The translations under genes and the position numbers were made by a program. The notes beneath the pieces are model-generated. The model was given only the letters and a program-made list of their open reading frames with translations, was not told the origin of the DNA and ran no database searches. From an uncultured Acidobacteriia bacterium (GTDB lineage: Bacteria > Acidobacteriota > Terriglobia > Bryobacterales > Bryobacteraceae), in contig CAIYVZ010000110.1 in NCBI GenBank assembly GCA_903929755.1, forward strand, positions 1-32,032: a stretch of 32,032 nucleotides of DNA, read 5' to 3'. Positions 16,856 through 26,227 of this stretch are shown here, in pieces (the first letter of the stretch is position 1; the number at the start of each line of letters is the position of its first letter).

Positions 16856-18400
16856 ATGAACTTTTTCACCACCTTCACCCGAACGTTCGTTGTGGCCACC
16901 GCGCTCGCCGGCGCTGCTTCCGCGCAGGGGATTACCCCGGAAATGCTGCTGAAACCGCCGGCAGACTCCTGGCCGTCCTATCACGGCGATTATTCCGGCA
17001 AACGGCACAGTCCCCTCACGCAGATCACCCCGGCCAACGTGGGCAACCTGTCGCTCGCCTGGGCCTTCCAGACCGGTGCGGCCACGCAGATCAAAGCCTC
17101 GCCGCTGCTGGTGGATGGCGTTATTTACTTCAGCGTGCCCGACGTCGTATGGGCGGTGGACGCGCGCTCCGGCCGTCAGCTCTGGAAGTATCAGTACCCG
17201 GCCAACAAAGGCTTTCACATCGGGTCGCGTGGCGTCTCCATGTACAAGGACTGGCTGTTCTTTGTCTCCCCCGACGCCCACCTGATCTGCCTGAACTCGA
17301 AAGACGGCACGGTGCGCTGGAATGTCGCCATCGCCGATGCCAACCGCGGCTACTGGAGCACACTCTCCCCGCTGATCGTGGGCAATCACGTCCTGGTTGG
17401 CGTCTCCGGCGACTTCGATAACCTCACGGGTTTCCTGAAGTCCATTGACCCCGAAACCGGCAAGACGCAGTGGCGATGGGACAGCACGCCCCCCGCCGGA
17501 ACGCCCAACGCCACCACCGGCGGCATGACCTGGATGACCGGTACCTACGACCCCGAAGCGAAACTGCTCTACTGGGGCACCGGCAACCCGACACCCGTGC
17601 TCAACGGTGCCGTCCGCCCCGGTGACAATATGTACACCTGCAGCATCGTCGCGCTCGACCCCGAAACCGGCAAGCTGAAGTGGTCCTTCCAGCCCTCTCC
17701 GCACGACACCCATGACTGGGACGCCGTGGAAATGCCCGTTCTGGTGGATGCCGACTTCAAGGGTAAGCCCCGCAAGATGCTGATGCAGGCTTCCCGTAAC
17801 GGCTACTTTTTCGTGTTGGACCGCCTGACCGGCGAGAACCTTCTCACCACCCCATTCGGCCCCGTGAATTGGGCGAGCGGCCTCGATAAGAAGGGCCAGC
17901 CGATGCCCGATCCGAAGAAAGATCCGGCTCCGGATGGCCGCATCATCGCTCCTGATGAAGCGGGGCTGACGAACTACCGCTCGCCCAGCTTCGACCCGAA
18001 GACCGGCCTGTTCATTGTGAGCGCCCACCCCAGCTACGCTCTGTACTTCAATAAGCCCGCCGACGGCGCTTTTGGCTGGGCCGGCGCGGACTACAGCGTC
18101 TGGGGTACCGGCGTGTTGAAGGCCATCGATTACCAGACCGGCAAAATCCGATGGAGCCACGAACTGGGGCAGGGTACTCCGGGAGGCGGCGTGCTGACCA
18201 CGGAAGGCGGCGTGCTCTTCACGGGAGACATCCAGGGCAATGTTCTGGCGCTTCGAACCAGTGACGGCAAGACGCTGTGGCACGCCGGTGGCGGTGCCAG
18301 CATGCAGAGCCAGCCGATTACTTACATGCTGGATGGCAGGCAGTACGTGGTGACAGGAATGGGCGGCGTGCTCTACGCCTGGGCTCTTCCGGAGAAATAA
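16856..18400 (+). CDS. PQQ-dependent dehydrogenase-like beta-propeller protein
   Basis: The 514-residue protein has a signal peptide ending in ASAQ, then the quinoprotein start SWPSYHGDYSGKRHSPLTQI. Several eight-bladed propeller Trp-docking repeats follow (LDPETGKLKWSF, IDYQTGKIRWSH, LRTSDGKTLWHA). GTGNPTPVLNGAVRPGDNMY and HDTHDWDAVEMPVL are signatures of the methanol/ethanol dehydrogenase group. The enzyme would oxidise an alcohol in the periplasm and pass electrons to the adjacent cytochrome. The usual vicinal Cys-Cys before the xNRG segment is absent here (HIGSRGV), and the chain is shorter than classical enzymes, so substrate and even activity are open. GGAG sits eight bases before the ATG. 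Confidence 0.88.
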   Translation: MNFFTTFTRTFVVATALAGAASAQGITPEMLLKPPADSWPSYHGDYSGKRHSPLTQITPANVGNLSLAWAFQTGAATQIKASPLLVDGVIYFSVPDVVWAVDARSGRQLWKYQYPANKGFHIGSRGVSMYKDWLFFVSPDAHLICLNSKDGTVRWNVAIADANRGYWSTLSPLIVGNHVLVGVSGDFDNLTGFLKSIDPETGKTQWRWDSTPPAGTPNATTGGMTWMTGTYDPEAKLLYWGTGNPTPVLNGAVRPGDNMYTCSIVALDPETGKLKWSFQPSPHDTHDWDAVEMPVLVDADFKGKPRKMLMQASRNGYFFVLDRLTGENLLTTPFGPVNWASGLDKKGQPMPDPKKDPAPDGRIIAPDEAGLTNYRSPSFDPKTGLFIVSAHPSYALYFNKPADGAFGWAGADYSVWGTGVLKAIDYQTGKIRWSHELGQGTPGGGVLTTEGGVLFTGDIQGNVLALRTSDGKTLWHAGGGASMQSQPITYMLDGRQYVVTGMGGVLYAWALPEK

Positions 18401-19951
18401 CTAGAGCGGGATGTTGCCGTGCTTCCGGCGGGGCATGGTGTCCACCTTGTTTTCGAGCATGCGCAGAGAGCGGATCAGGTGTTGCCGCGTCTCGCGCGGT
18501 TCGATTACGTCGTCTATGTACCCGTGTTCGGCCGCGATAAACGGGCTGGCGAAGCGTTCATTGAATTCGGCGATCTTCGCCGCCCGCGCTTCCGGTCCGG
18601 CACCGCCCAGTTCGCGCCGGAAGATGATGTTCACCGCGCCTTCCGCCCCCATCACCGCGATTTCCGCGCTTGGCCAGGCGAAGTTCACGTCTGTCCGGAT
18701 ATGCTTTGACCCCATCACGCAATAGGCCCCGCCGTAAGCCTTGCGCGTGATCACGGTGATCTTCGGGACTGTCGCCTCGGCGTAGGCGTAGAGCAGTTTT
18801 GCTCCATGCCTGATGATGCCGCCGAACTCCTGCTCGGTGCCCGGCAGAAAGCCCGGGACATCCTCAAACGTGATGATCGGGATATTGAACGCGTCGCAGA
18901 AGCGCACGAACCGCGCGCCCTTCACGGAAGAGTTAATGTCGAGGCACCCGGCAAGAAACGCGGGCTGGTTCGCCACAATCCCCACGGAGCGTCCGTCCAG
19001 CCGCGCAAAGCCGACCACGATGTTGCGCGCGAAGTATTCGTGGACTTCGAAGAATTCAGCATCGTCCACCACGCGATGGATCACGTCCTTGATGTCGTAC
19101 GGCTGATTCGACTCCGCCGGTACAATGCTGTCCAGTTCCGCATCCGCACGGTCGATCGGGTCTGAGGTCGGCTTGCGGGGGACGTCATCGCGATTGTTCT
19201 GCGGGATGTAGGTCAGCAGTTCGCGGATCATGCGGACACAGTCGCCGTCGTCGGCAGCGATGAAATGGCCCACGCCGCTCACGGAGTTATGGGTCATGGA
19301 GCCGCCCAGCTCTTCCTTCGTGACCTCTTCGTGGGTAACGGTTTTGATCACGTCCGGCCCGGTGACGAACATGTAGCTGGTGTTGGCCACCATGAACGTG
19401 AAATCGGTGATGGCGGGCGAGTAGACCGCGCCGCCCGCACAGGGCCCCATAATGGCGGAAATCTGGGGAACTACACCGCTCGAAAGGGTGTTCCGCAGGA
19501 AGATATCGGCATAGCCGCCGAGCGAAACTACGCCTTCCTGAATGCGCGCGCCGCCGGAATCGTTCAGCCCGATGATGGGCGCGCCGGTCTTTACCGCCAG
19601 ATCCATCACCTTGCAGATCTTCCGGGCGTTGGTTTCGGACAGCGAGCCTCCGAACACCGTGAAGTCCTGCGCGAAGACGTAGACCAGCCTGCCGTGGATG
19701 CGCCCGTGGCCGGTGACGAAACCGTCGCCGGGCGTGACCTGGGTCTCCATGCCGAAATCACGGCAACGGTGCTGGACCAGCTTGTCGAGTTCTTCGAAGG
19801 TGCCTTCGTCGAGCAGAAGGTCGATACGTTCGCGGGCGGAGAGTTTGCCCTCTTTATGCTGGCGTTCGCGGCGCTCCGGGCCCCCGCCCTCCTCGGCGGC
19901 CAGGTGGCGGCGACGGAGTTCAGCGAGCCGGTTGGAAGGGGTAGGGGACAT
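18401..19951 (-). CDS. pccB: Acyl-CoA (propionyl-CoA) carboxylase beta subunit
   Basis: This 516-residue carboxyltransferase moves CO2 from carboxybiotin to an acyl-CoA, most likely propionyl-CoA. It has the two-crotonase layout of the family: an N-terminal half with [33 protein letters not shown] and [14 protein letters not shown], and a C-terminal half with [29 protein letters not shown] and [14 protein letters not shown]. The C-terminal RKHGNIPL is also typical. The biotin carboxylase/BCCP partner is not in the window. Its stop codon directly abuts the stop of the convergent quinoprotein gene. The upstream ribosome site is weak. Confidence 0.93.
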   Translation of the reverse strand: MSPTPSNRLAELRRRHLAAEEGGGPERRERQHKEGKLSARERIDLLLDEGTFEELDKLVQHRCRDFGMETQVTPGDGFVTGHGRIHGRLVYVFAQDFTVFGGSLSETNARKICKVMDLAVKTGAPIIGLNDSGGARIQEGVVSLGGYADIFLRNTLSSGVVPQISAIMGPCAGGAVYSPAITDFTFMVANTSYMFVTGPDVIKTVTHEEVTKEELGGSMTHNSVSGVGHFIAADDGDCVRMIRELLTYIPQNNRDDVPRKPTSDPIDRADAELDSIVPAESNQPYDIKDVIHRVVDDAEFFEVHEYFARNIVVGFARLDGRSVGIVANQPAFLAGCLDINSSVKGARFVRFCDAFNIPIITFEDVPGFLPGTEQEFGGIIRHGAKLLYAYAEATVPKITVITRKAYGGAYCVMGSKHIRTDVNFAWPSAEIAVMGAEGAVNIIFRRELGGAGPEARAAKIAEFNERFASPFIAAEHGYIDDVIEPRETRQHLIRSLRMLENKVDTMPRRKHGNIPL

Positions 19952-20005
19952 GAAACTTAAGGATAGTGCGGAGGCAGTGACAAGACCAGAAGCCGTGTGG
20001 GAAAA

Positions 20006-20011
20006 TAAAAT
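20006..20011 (+). promoter_or_regulatory. -10 element of tRNA-Ser
   Basis: TAAAAT lies 11 bases before the first tRNA base in an A-rich patch. No convincing -35 at normal spacing was found, so this is only a likely -10. Confidence 0.4.
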
Positions 20012-20022
20012 CTAACCCGCGC

Positions 20023-20112
20023 GGTGAGGTGGCAGAGTGGTCGAATGCGGCGGTCTCGAAAACCGTTGAACCTTTACGGGTTCCGTGAGTTCGAATCTCA
20101 CCCTCACCGCCA
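20023..20112 (+). tRNA. tRNA-Ser (anticodon CGA)
   Basis: The acceptor arms are GGTGAGG (20023-20029) and CCTCACC (20102-20108), followed by discriminator G and encoded CCA. The anticodon stem CGGT/ACCG encloses loop CTCGAAA with anticodon CGA, which reads UCG. The long variable arm GAACC-TTTAC-GGGTTC is diagnostic of serine tRNA. The tRNA sits at the boundary between the dense chromosomal region and the signalling cluster, a common place for insertions, but I found no attachment-site duplication of its 3' end. Confidence 0.97.
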
Positions 20113-20292
20113 TTTTATTTTCAACAGCTTATAGGCAAGATCTGTTTTCAGCGCGCAATGCTGATCAGATACTTCAATTGTGTGGCGATTCAGGTGTGCA
20201 CACTTGCAGAACTGACAGGCGCGTTGAATGGGGCGCCGGCACCGTCGTCCGGGTGCGACGCAGGGTGTGTGTGGACTAATGAGATGTGACCG

Positions 20293-20308
20293 CGGCACTT
20301 GTCTGGCG
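20293..20308 (+). promoter_or_regulatory. Weak sigma54-like element upstream of the NtrC-type gene
   Basis: CGGCACTTGTCTGGC has the -24 CGGCAC and a -12 TGGC with the exact GG-N10-GC spacing, about 60 bases before the TTG start. Matches of this quality are expected by chance in GC-rich DNA, and one occurs inside the quinoprotein gene, so support is low. Confidence 0.22.
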
Positions 20309-20366
20309 GCCTGTTGGCGCAGTTGAAGGCGCTGGCTGCAATAGAATTGAGTTTGAGGTCTTTCGT

Positions 20367-21704
20367 TTGGTTCAGTTAGTCGTGATCGATGATGATGAAC
20401 AGGTTACGCAGTTTGTCGCCAGTGTTCTCCCCCGCGCGGAACTCAATATCACGACCTGCAACGATCCCGAAGCCGGGTGGGAACTCATCCGTCAGATCAG
20501 GCCCGACATTGTAATGCTGGACGAAGTAATGCCCGGTCTCAGCGGCATTGAGCTCCTCGGACGCATCGTCAACTGGGATCCGGCGATTGAGGTGGCGCTT
20601 CTCACCGGCCAGGCCAATACCGACCTTGCCGTCGAGGCTATCCAAAAAGGCGCCTCAGCCTTCCTCACTAAGCCGATTACCCCTGCCAAACTGAGGGACA
20701 GTCTGGAACCTCTGATCAACGCGGCCGCGCAACGCAGGCACGCCACCACGCTCGAAGGAGAGCTGTTAGACAGCAGCAAGTTCAGCAATATGGTGGGACG
20801 CAGCGCCCCGATGCTGGACGTGTTTTCGATGATCCAGCGAATCGCCCCTCACTTCCGGTCGGTGCTGGTCAGCGGGGCCACGGGGACGGGAAAGGAACTC
20901 GTCGCCAGAGCGCTTCATCAAATGTCGGAGATCCGGCACAAGCCTTTCGTTGTGTGCAACTGCGCGGCGATTGTGGAGTCGCTGTTTGAGAGCGAACTCT
21001 TCGGGCACGTTCGCGGCTCGTTTACGGGCGCGACAAGCGACCGAGCAGGCCTCTTCGAGGCGGCTGACGGCGGCACCTTGTTCCTGGACGAAATCGGAGA
21101 GGTCCCCCTCAAGATGCAGGCAAAGTTCCTGCGCGTGCTTCAGAACGGCGAGGTTCAGAGAGTGGGCTCAAACGCCGTCCGACAGGTGAAAGTTCGGGTG
21201 GTGGCTGCGACCAACCGGGACCTGCGGAAAATGGTGAAAGAGAAAGAGTTTCGGGAGGACCTCTATTATCGGTTGTCCATGCTTCAGATTCAGGTTCCTA
21301 CTCTGGCGGAGCGAAAAGAGGACCTCCCGCTCCTCATCCGGTATTTCGTGACGCAGTTTTCAGCGCAACTTGGGAAGAAAGTGAGGGGAACCAGCCGGCG
21401 AGTTCAAGCGCTGCTTTCCCGTTACCACTGGCCGGGCAACATCAGGGAGCTTGAGAATGTGATCGGCCATGCCTGCACAATGACCGGCGGTGAAGTGATC
21501 GATGTCGCCGACTTGCCGGCGCACGTTCGTTCCGGGGATTCCAGAGACGGCACTGACGCCACCATGACCCTGGCTGAGGTGGAAAGACGCCATGTCGATT
21601 ACATCTACGAGCAGGCTGGGCGTAACAAGCAACTGGCCTCGGAGATCCTGGGTATCAGCCGGGCGACGCTTTACCGCTTTCTGGGGAAAAAGCAGGAGGA
21701 GTAG
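20367..21704 (+). CDS. Sigma54-dependent NtrC-family response regulator
   Basis: The 445-residue protein has a receiver (acidic pocket DDD at 8-10, phospho-acceptor Asp52 in VMLDEVMPG, Thr80, Lys102), an AAA+ domain (Walker A GATGTGKE at 170-177, Walker B LFLDEIGE) and a C-terminal Fis-type helix-turn-helix ([19 protein letters not shown]). The sigma54-contacting loop is GSFTGA rather than GAFTGA (217-222). Such proteins bind upstream sites and use ATP to open sigma54 promoters when phosphorylated. TTG 20367, with GAGG eight bases upstream, puts the receiver start where the family has it; the longer GTG 20286 reading adds 27 unrelated residues. It is convergent with the PAS kinase, its most obvious partner. 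Confidence 0.93.
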   Translation: MVQLVVIDDDEQVTQFVASVLPRAELNITTCNDPEAGWELIRQIRPDIVMLDEVMPGLSGIELLGRIVNWDPAIEVALLTGQANTDLAVEAIQKGASAFLTKPITPAKLRDSLEPLINAAAQRRHATTLEGELLDSSKFSNMVGRSAPMLDVFSMIQRIAPHFRSVLVSGATGTGKELVARALHQMSEIRHKPFVVCNCAAIVESLFESELFGHVRGSFTGATSDRAGLFEAADGGTLFLDEIGEVPLKMQAKFLRVLQNGEVQRVGSNAVRQVKVRVVAATNRDLRKMVKEKEFREDLYYRLSMLQIQVPTLAERKEDLPLLIRYFVTQFSAQLGKKVRGTSRRVQALLSRYHWPGNIRELENVIGHACTMTGGEVIDVADLPAHVRSGDSRDGTDATMTLAEVERRHVDYIYEQAGRNKQLASEILGISRATLYRFLGKKQEE

Positions 21705-21790
21705 GTCCTCCGAGACCGCTCAAATGTTACTCGCCGGGCATACGCGCACGCAGCCGGTGGTTCCGTTTTCGTCGATTCAAGCCGCCGCGA

Positions 21791-24148
21791 TTACTCAGTG
21801 ACTGCGGGAGCTACTTTGCCGTTATCCAGAACCTGGCGAATCTTCAGTGCGAGAGCGCCGGGGCTAAAGGGTTTTTGCACGAAGGTAAGGCCAGCCTCCA
21901 GAAGGCCGCGCTCGGCAATCACCTCCGCCGTGTAGCCGGAAAGGAAGATGACTTTCATTTCCGGCCTCAAAACGAGCAGCCGCTCAAAAATCATTTTGCC
22001 ATTCATTCCGGGAAGAACCACGTCCGTCAACAGCAGATGAATCGGGCCCGGGTGACGCGCGGCCAACTGAATGGCCTGTTCACCATCCGCTGCGGTGAGG
22101 ACCGTGTACCCCAGCTTCCCCAGCACCGTGCGGGTGAAGCTCCGCACCGATTCCTGATCTTCGGCGAGGAGTATCGTTTCTCCTCCTTCGTACGCTTCCG
22201 GGCCGGGTGTGGGCGCGGTTTGCGCAAGCGGAAGAGCGGCCGGGATTTGAGGGAAGTAAAGCGTGAATAACGTACCCTTCCCGACCTCACTTCGTACTGT
22301 TATGCAGCCACCACACTGCCTGACGATGCCGGAGACCGTTGCCAGGCCCAGGCCCGTTCCCTTCCCCACAGCTTTCGTGGTAAAGAGTGGCTCAAACATG
22401 TGCCGGAGGGTGGCATCGTCCATGCCGAGGCCCGTATCTTCTACTGTCAGCAGGGCAAAATGACCAGCTGACGCTTCAGGAGCAAGGGCAGCGGCGGCGG
22501 CTTCGCTGAGCGTCAAATCCGCCGTGCCAATGTGCAGTTTTCCGCCGTCAGGCATCGCGTCGCGGGAGTTTACAACCAGATTCATGATGACCTGATGAAT
22601 CTGGCCGTGGTCCGCGCGGATGGGGGTGCCCGACGCCTGAAGACTCACAACAAGCTCCACGTCCGCGCCAATCAGCCGCCGAAGCAGCGGGGCAGCGGCC
22701 CGAATGGTCTGGTTTAAATCGAGAGCCACGCGCTCCACGATCTGTTTCCGGCTAATGGCCAGGAGTTGCCTGGTAAGATCAGCCGCCTGCGCCCCTGCCA
22801 TGCTCATTTCCCCTAAGTACCCGGCCAGGGGATCTGCAGGGTCCAGCCCATCCAGAATAAGACTGCAATAGCCGTTGATGACCGTCAGCAGGTTATTGAA
22901 ATCGTGGGCGAGGCCACCCGCCAGGCGGCCAATGTTCTCCATCTTCTGGGCGTGGAGGAGGTGCTCCTCCAATGCGGCATTTTCGACAGCAATACGTTTC
23001 TGTTCCGTTATATCGCGCTGTACGCAAACCACGACCTGGCCCTCAACACGGTGCATCAGGCCGGTAGCGGCGATGCTGCACCAGAATCGTTCTCCATTCT
23101 TCCTGACGCTCCGAATTTCACCAGACCATATTCCTCCCTTCCGGACAGCGGCAATTATCTTCGCCGCCCGGAGTTCCGGTACCTCCTCAACGGGCGAATA
23201 CAGGGTGGAGACAGGCAGGCCGAGCAATTCCGTCAGGGAATAACCGAACAGGACCTCTGTCTGCGAGTCGGCATGAACAATGACACCATCTTCCGCCCGG
23301 ACCAGGAGCACAGCGTCCCTCATCGCATGCATGATCTCCGTATCGAGGCGCAGCGTTTCTTCAATGCGTTCGCGCTCCGTTACGTCCACCGCCATGCTCA
23401 GGGCGAGATTTCTGCCGTCCGGGATCGCCCCGAGCGGCGCAGCGTAAAACTCCCAGCTTCGTGTATCTCCGGTCCGGGTGCGGACGATGAGCGTTCCCTG
23501 GGCAACGCTCTGGTTAACCACTTGGGGTGACCGGAAGACGCGCCGCATCATCTCGTTTACGGAAGCCAAGCGGTCGCCGATGGCGAGCCGCGTCCAGGCC
23601 TCAATAGTTGGAATGTCGCCAAGAGAATAACCGGAGATCCCCGTCCATGAGTCGCTGATGGCCAGCACCGCTCCATCATCCGCATACAGCATGAGCGGGA
23701 AGGTCGCATTCGATACGACCTTCCGGAATCGCTCTTCGCTCAGGCGCAGTTCCTCGTCGGCCAGAATTCGCCCGGTCGTATCCGAAATAATTCCATGCCA
23801 GAGAGTGCTTCCGTCATCCAGTCGCTCCGGGTGAGCCTGCGCCGCGCGCCACCGAAGGCCCTGACCTGGGAGGACTACTCTGAAGTCACAATTAAAGGGC
23901 GCGAGGGTTGTGGCCGAATCCCCCATCGCCGTAACGACGCGATAGTGGTCGTCGGGATGCAGCCTGCCAAATACGGGCGCGGCATCTTCCCGCACCTCCT
24001 CTGACGTCAACTCGAACATCTCCCAAATACCTGGGCTCGCGTACGGAAGAGAGGAACGCCCGTCGGGGCAAAGGCGAAGCTGATAGATCAAGCCGGGTAC
24101 CAGCCCGGCCAGGCTCGCCAGCAGATCCCGACCGTCGTAGCCCAACAC
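21791..24148 (-). CDS. Cytoplasmic triple-PAS hybrid histidine kinase with C-terminal receiver
   Basis: The 785-residue protein has no membrane segment. Three PAS-type domains occupy roughly residues 10-130, 140-260 and 270-385. A HisKA follows with phospho-acceptor His415 in [11 protein letters not shown], the subgroup typical of soluble PAS kinases, then a HATPase (Asn523 in [33 protein letters not shown]). A receiver at about 657-775 has Asp709 in [10 protein letters not shown] and Lys759 in FVQKPF. GTG 24148 is strongly supported by AGGAGG eight bases upstream. It probably senses a cytosolic ligand or redox state and phosphorylates its own receiver and possibly the convergent NtrC-type regulator. 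Confidence 0.93.
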   Translation of the reverse strand: MLGYDGRDLLASLAGLVPGLIYQLRLCPDGRSSLPYASPGIWEMFELTSEEVREDAAPVFGRLHPDDHYRVVTAMGDSATTLAPFNCDFRVVLPGQGLRWRAAQAHPERLDDGSTLWHGIISDTTGRILADEELRLSEERFRKVVSNATFPLMLYADDGAVLAISDSWTGISGYSLGDIPTIEAWTRLAIGDRLASVNEMMRRVFRSPQVVNQSVAQGTLIVRTRTGDTRSWEFYAAPLGAIPDGRNLALSMAVDVTERERIEETLRLDTEIMHAMRDAVLLVRAEDGVIVHADSQTEVLFGYSLTELLGLPVSTLYSPVEEVPELRAAKIIAAVRKGGIWSGEIRSVRKNGERFWCSIAATGLMHRVEGQVVVCVQRDITEQKRIAVENAALEEHLLHAQKMENIGRLAGGLAHDFNNLLTVINGYCSLILDGLDPADPLAGYLGEMSMAGAQAADLTRQLLAISRKQIVERVALDLNQTIRAAAPLLRRLIGADVELVVSLQASGTPIRADHGQIHQVIMNLVVNSRDAMPDGGKLHIGTADLTLSEAAAAALAPEASAGHFALLTVEDTGLGMDDATLRHMFEPLFTTKAVGKGTGLGLATVSGIVRQCGGCITVRSEVGKGTLFTLYFPQIPAALPLAQTAPTPGPEAYEGGETILLAEDQESVRSFTRTVLGKLGYTVLTAADGEQAIQLAARHPGPIHLLLTDVVLPGMNGKMIFERLLVLRPEMKVIFLSGYTAEVIAERGLLEAGLTFVQKPFSPGALALKIRQVLDNGKVAPAVTE

Positions 24149-24832
24149 GAAAGATACCTCCTTTCACTTTTAACTCTACTCTGAATACGGGGCCGTGAAC
24201 GCCGTTTTCAGAAACGCGCGAAGGCAGGCATCGCGTATCAGCAAGCGGCGACAGCAGGCTGCGCGTTCGGCGGATCGCAACCGCGTCCCAGACTCCATCC
24301 GCGGCAGCCTGCGAGAGCGCAATAGTGTTCGTGGTCGAAGGCCGAATGCCAGCATGACGATATCCGGCCTCAGGCTCACGCTCCAGCCGAGGCAGACTGC
24401 CGGTACCGCCAGCCGGATCGCGAAAACGCTGGGCAGGAGTTATTGTTCCTGACGAGGACGGACTGTTCCGGGTAGAATCTCGTCGCGCCCAAAGACTGTA
24501 TGTTTCATTTTGGTACAAATATCGCAATTGGATCCGTTCAGGCTGCTGGTTCTGAAGGTGGACGTCCCGGTTTAGTGTTTTGTTATCAATATGATGGACG
24601 GGTTTCCCGGGGATCGGGCGCTTTGGCCTGCCGCCTGCTTTAGCAGAGGCCTACCGAGTCAGCCAGCAACAAGAGGCCCGAACCTGCGGCCAGCTAACCC
24701 AGGCGCGCAGCCGGTCAATACAAGAAGTAATAATGCGACCGTACCTATATGCCGGAACAGAGCGTTTCGAACGTTCCGCCTCCGGCCTTTTATTTTTCAG
24801 CCATCACGAACAACCAGGAAAGGAGTTTGGCT
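24149..24832. other. 684-base divergent intergenic region
   Basis: This gap lies between the PAS kinase and the zinc-ribbon gene, which point away from each other. I see no credible gene. It holds the kinase ribosome site next to 24148 and a sigma54-like element at 24510-24526 reading toward the zinc-ribbon gene. Open frames here are arginine-rich and look like non-coding GC-rich sequence. Confidence 0.5.
24510..24526 (+). promoter_or_regulatory. Candidate sigma54 promoter facing the zinc-ribbon gene
   Basis: TTGGTACAAATATCGCA matches the -24/-12 consensus TTGGCAC-N5-TTGCA at all but two consensus positions and keeps GG-N10-GC. It lies in an AT-richer patch than its surroundings. Transcription would start near 24537, leaving a leader of about 300 bases before the zinc-ribbon ATG. 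Confidence 0.45.
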
Positions 24833-25054
24833 ATGTGTCCAAATTGTGGATCCCCTCCCGCCTGGGTTAAGCGCAGGGCCGGATGGGAGCGGATCATGAT
24901 CGCGCTCACAGGCAAGAGAAAGTTTTTCTGCCGGTTATGTTACAGCAGTTATCGAGCTCCGGACCGCCGACGCGCCCCCCGTTTCGAAGGATCTCATGCA
25001 GGCATTGAAAGGCGCAGGCCTGAAGGTGGTCGGCGGTTTATCGCTCCACGCTAA
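24833..25054 (+). CDS. Zinc-ribbon mini-protein, 73 aa
   Basis: ATG 24833 has AAGGAG seven bases upstream, a very good start; longer in-frame readings lack one. The protein begins MCPNCGSPPAWVKRRAGWER and continues with an aromatic/basic helix to FFCRLCYSSYRAPDRRR. Cys2/Cys5 and Cys33/Cys36 form two CxxC knuckles, and the W-E-R helix between them is common in small bacterial zinc-ribbon proteins of unknown role. The last 30 residues are Arg/Gly-rich and unlike a folded domain, and another frame with its own ribosome site opens there. The protein may bind nucleic acid or a protein partner; function unknown. Confidence 0.65.
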   Translation: MCPNCGSPPAWVKRRAGWERIMIALTGKRKFFCRLCYSSYRAPDRRRAPRFEGSHAGIERRRPEGGRRFIAPR

Positions 25055-25208
25055 TCTGTCAGATGTGCGGTCGGCATTCCTGCAAACGGGAAGCCGGTCC
25101 GCAGGCCGCTTTCCCCAGCACGCACGTCAAGTCGTGGTCGATCCCTCTAATAACCAGGTAGTCCTCTCGCTCTCCTTTTCTGTTGTATCCGCTCCTGGTC
25201 GCGCGTGA
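24996..25208 (+). CDS. Possible 70-aa ORF overlapping the zinc-ribbon gene end
   Basis: ATG 24996 is preceded by GAAGGA five bases upstream and opens a 70-residue frame overlapping the zinc-ribbon gene by 59 bases in another frame. The product (MQALKGAGLKVVGGLSLHAN at its start) has a more protein-like composition than the zinc-ribbon tail it overlaps. I recognise no family. It could be a real overlapping gene, or the original tail of the zinc-ribbon protein displaced by a frameshift. Confidence 0.25.
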   Translation: MQALKGAGLKVVGGLSLHANLSDVRSAFLQTGSRSAGRFPQHARQVVVDPSNNQVVLSLSFSVVSAPGRA

Positions 25209-25478
25209 ACGTCGCGGTCCCTCCGGTGGCAGCAGACGGGCCGCTTTTCTCTTGCCGGATCGAGGCGAAGGTGGCACAGAGCCAGTTGCGTGACTGTCTT
25301 GTTTCAGGACGGGTTCTCAACTTTAGACGTCTACGAAGCCCCGGCTCGGCTTCGGCGCAGTGCAGGCAAAAGGGTAAGCAAATGGTCACAAAAATGCATT
25401 CAAAGAATCGACCTAATGCGAAAGCAGACGGATAAACCAGAAATGCACATGCAAACGAGGCATCAAAGGGAAACGGGC
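25055..25478. other. Region between the zinc-ribbon and HPt genes
   Basis: Apart from the uncertain 70-aa ORF, this 424-base stretch shows no gene I trust. The HPt frame is open back to 25290 and includes possible starts at 25416, 25443 and 25449, but residues before about 25479 look non-coding. A TGGCAC at 25272-25277 lacks the sigma54 spacing to its downstream TTGC. Confidence 0.4.
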
Positions 25479-25910
25479 GTGAATGCTGCAATGGGTGCAG
25501 CACTGCCGGTGCCCCACTGGGCGCTCCCCGGGGAGCTGGACTTCCTCCTTGATGAACCGAATACACTGCAGGACCTGCTGGTCACATTTGTGGTGGATGC
25601 CGAGATGCGTTCCCTCGCCCTGGTCTCCGCGCTGGAAGCCCAGGATTTCGAGACCATGAGATACAAGGGCCATTCGCTCAAAGGCTCCGCTGCCCAGATT
25701 GGGGCTCCTGCGCTCGCAGCTTTTGCGGGGAAGCTGGAGATATCCGCGAGTCTGCGTCAGGAAGGCTGTGGCGCGCTGGTCCGGCAGATGCTGGATGAAG
25801 TTCGGGTCGTCAGTTCTGAAATTCGGGAATTCGTCAGCGGGGGGCTGTGCTCCGGCCAGCCCGGCTTACTGGGATTCAGTGGTTGGCGAAATCAGCATAG
25901 TGCACGTTGA
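25479..25910 (+). CDS. Stand-alone HPt phosphotransfer protein
   Basis: The domain is unmistakable: FVVDAEMRSLALVSALEAQD, then the phospho-acceptor segment YKGHSLKGSAAQIGA (His65 in this numbering) and LAAFAGKLEISAS. HPt proteins relay phosphate between the receiver of a hybrid kinase and a final response regulator. GTG 25479 with AAGGGA seven bases upstream is preferred (143 residues); ATG 25443 or 25416 lack ribosome sites. A short C-terminal tail after EIREFVSGG is not part of the domain. No kinase or DNA-binding module is fused. The neighbouring membrane hybrid kinase has two receivers and no HPt, so it is the natural donor. Confidence 0.88.
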   Translation: MNAAMGAALPVPHWALPGELDFLLDEPNTLQDLLVTFVVDAEMRSLALVSALEAQDFETMRYKGHSLKGSAAQIGAPALAAFAGKLEISASLRQEGCGALVRQMLDEVRVVSSEIREFVSGGLCSGQPGLLGFSGWRNQHSAR

Positions 25911-26227
25911 CGCAGACTGAGCCAAGACCATGGGAAACCAAGGTTGGGGGGCACGAATGACGGCACCGGGTCGAAGGTCCCGAGTGAGGGCGTAAATGAC
26001 CGAAGGAGCTTTTTCCAGGTTCTACTGCAGTAGCTTGTATCTGGCAAAAACCGGGGAAAAAGTCTATTGCGCCTTAAAGTGGGCGCATCATTTGTCAAAA
26101 CCAAAGTTGGCCCGCAATAACTTAATGTCGGACCGGTCGGAATCTGTGGGTTTTGGGACGGCGTCGGCATTGAAGGGGCCCGTGGCCATCCCGGCGCTCC
26201 ACGATCGGCAGGAGTTCGCCGATCAGG
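25911..26227. other. Gap containing the out-of-frame tail of the PAS-HisKA gene
   Basis: From about 26270 down to the TAA at 26122 on the minus strand, a frame one base away from the PAS-HisKA gene still encodes a kinase-like segment, VDVSDLIGELLPIVERR, before losing resemblance. The rest (25911-26121) shows no gene. A hairpin-capable TGCGCC/GGCGCA pair lies near 26069-26088. This is best seen as the decayed 3' part of the kinase gene. Confidence 0.5.

Noticed and set aside
18275-18291. TGGCAC with GG-N10-GC spacing inside the quinoprotein gene
   Set aside because: It lies within coding sequence with no gene start downstream on that strand; taken as a chance match and used as a caution for the sigma54 calls.
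20023-20112. tRNA-Ser as an integration site for the signalling cluster
   Set aside because: No integrase gene and no second copy of the tRNA 3' end were seen in the window.
24176-24379. Minus-strand ORF with a receiver-like phrase LRPDIVMLAFGL upstream of the PAS kinase
   Set aside because: The phrase is short, lacks the phospho-acceptor Asp at the right place, the start is a GTG without a proper ribosome site, and the rest is Arg-rich and unlike any domain.
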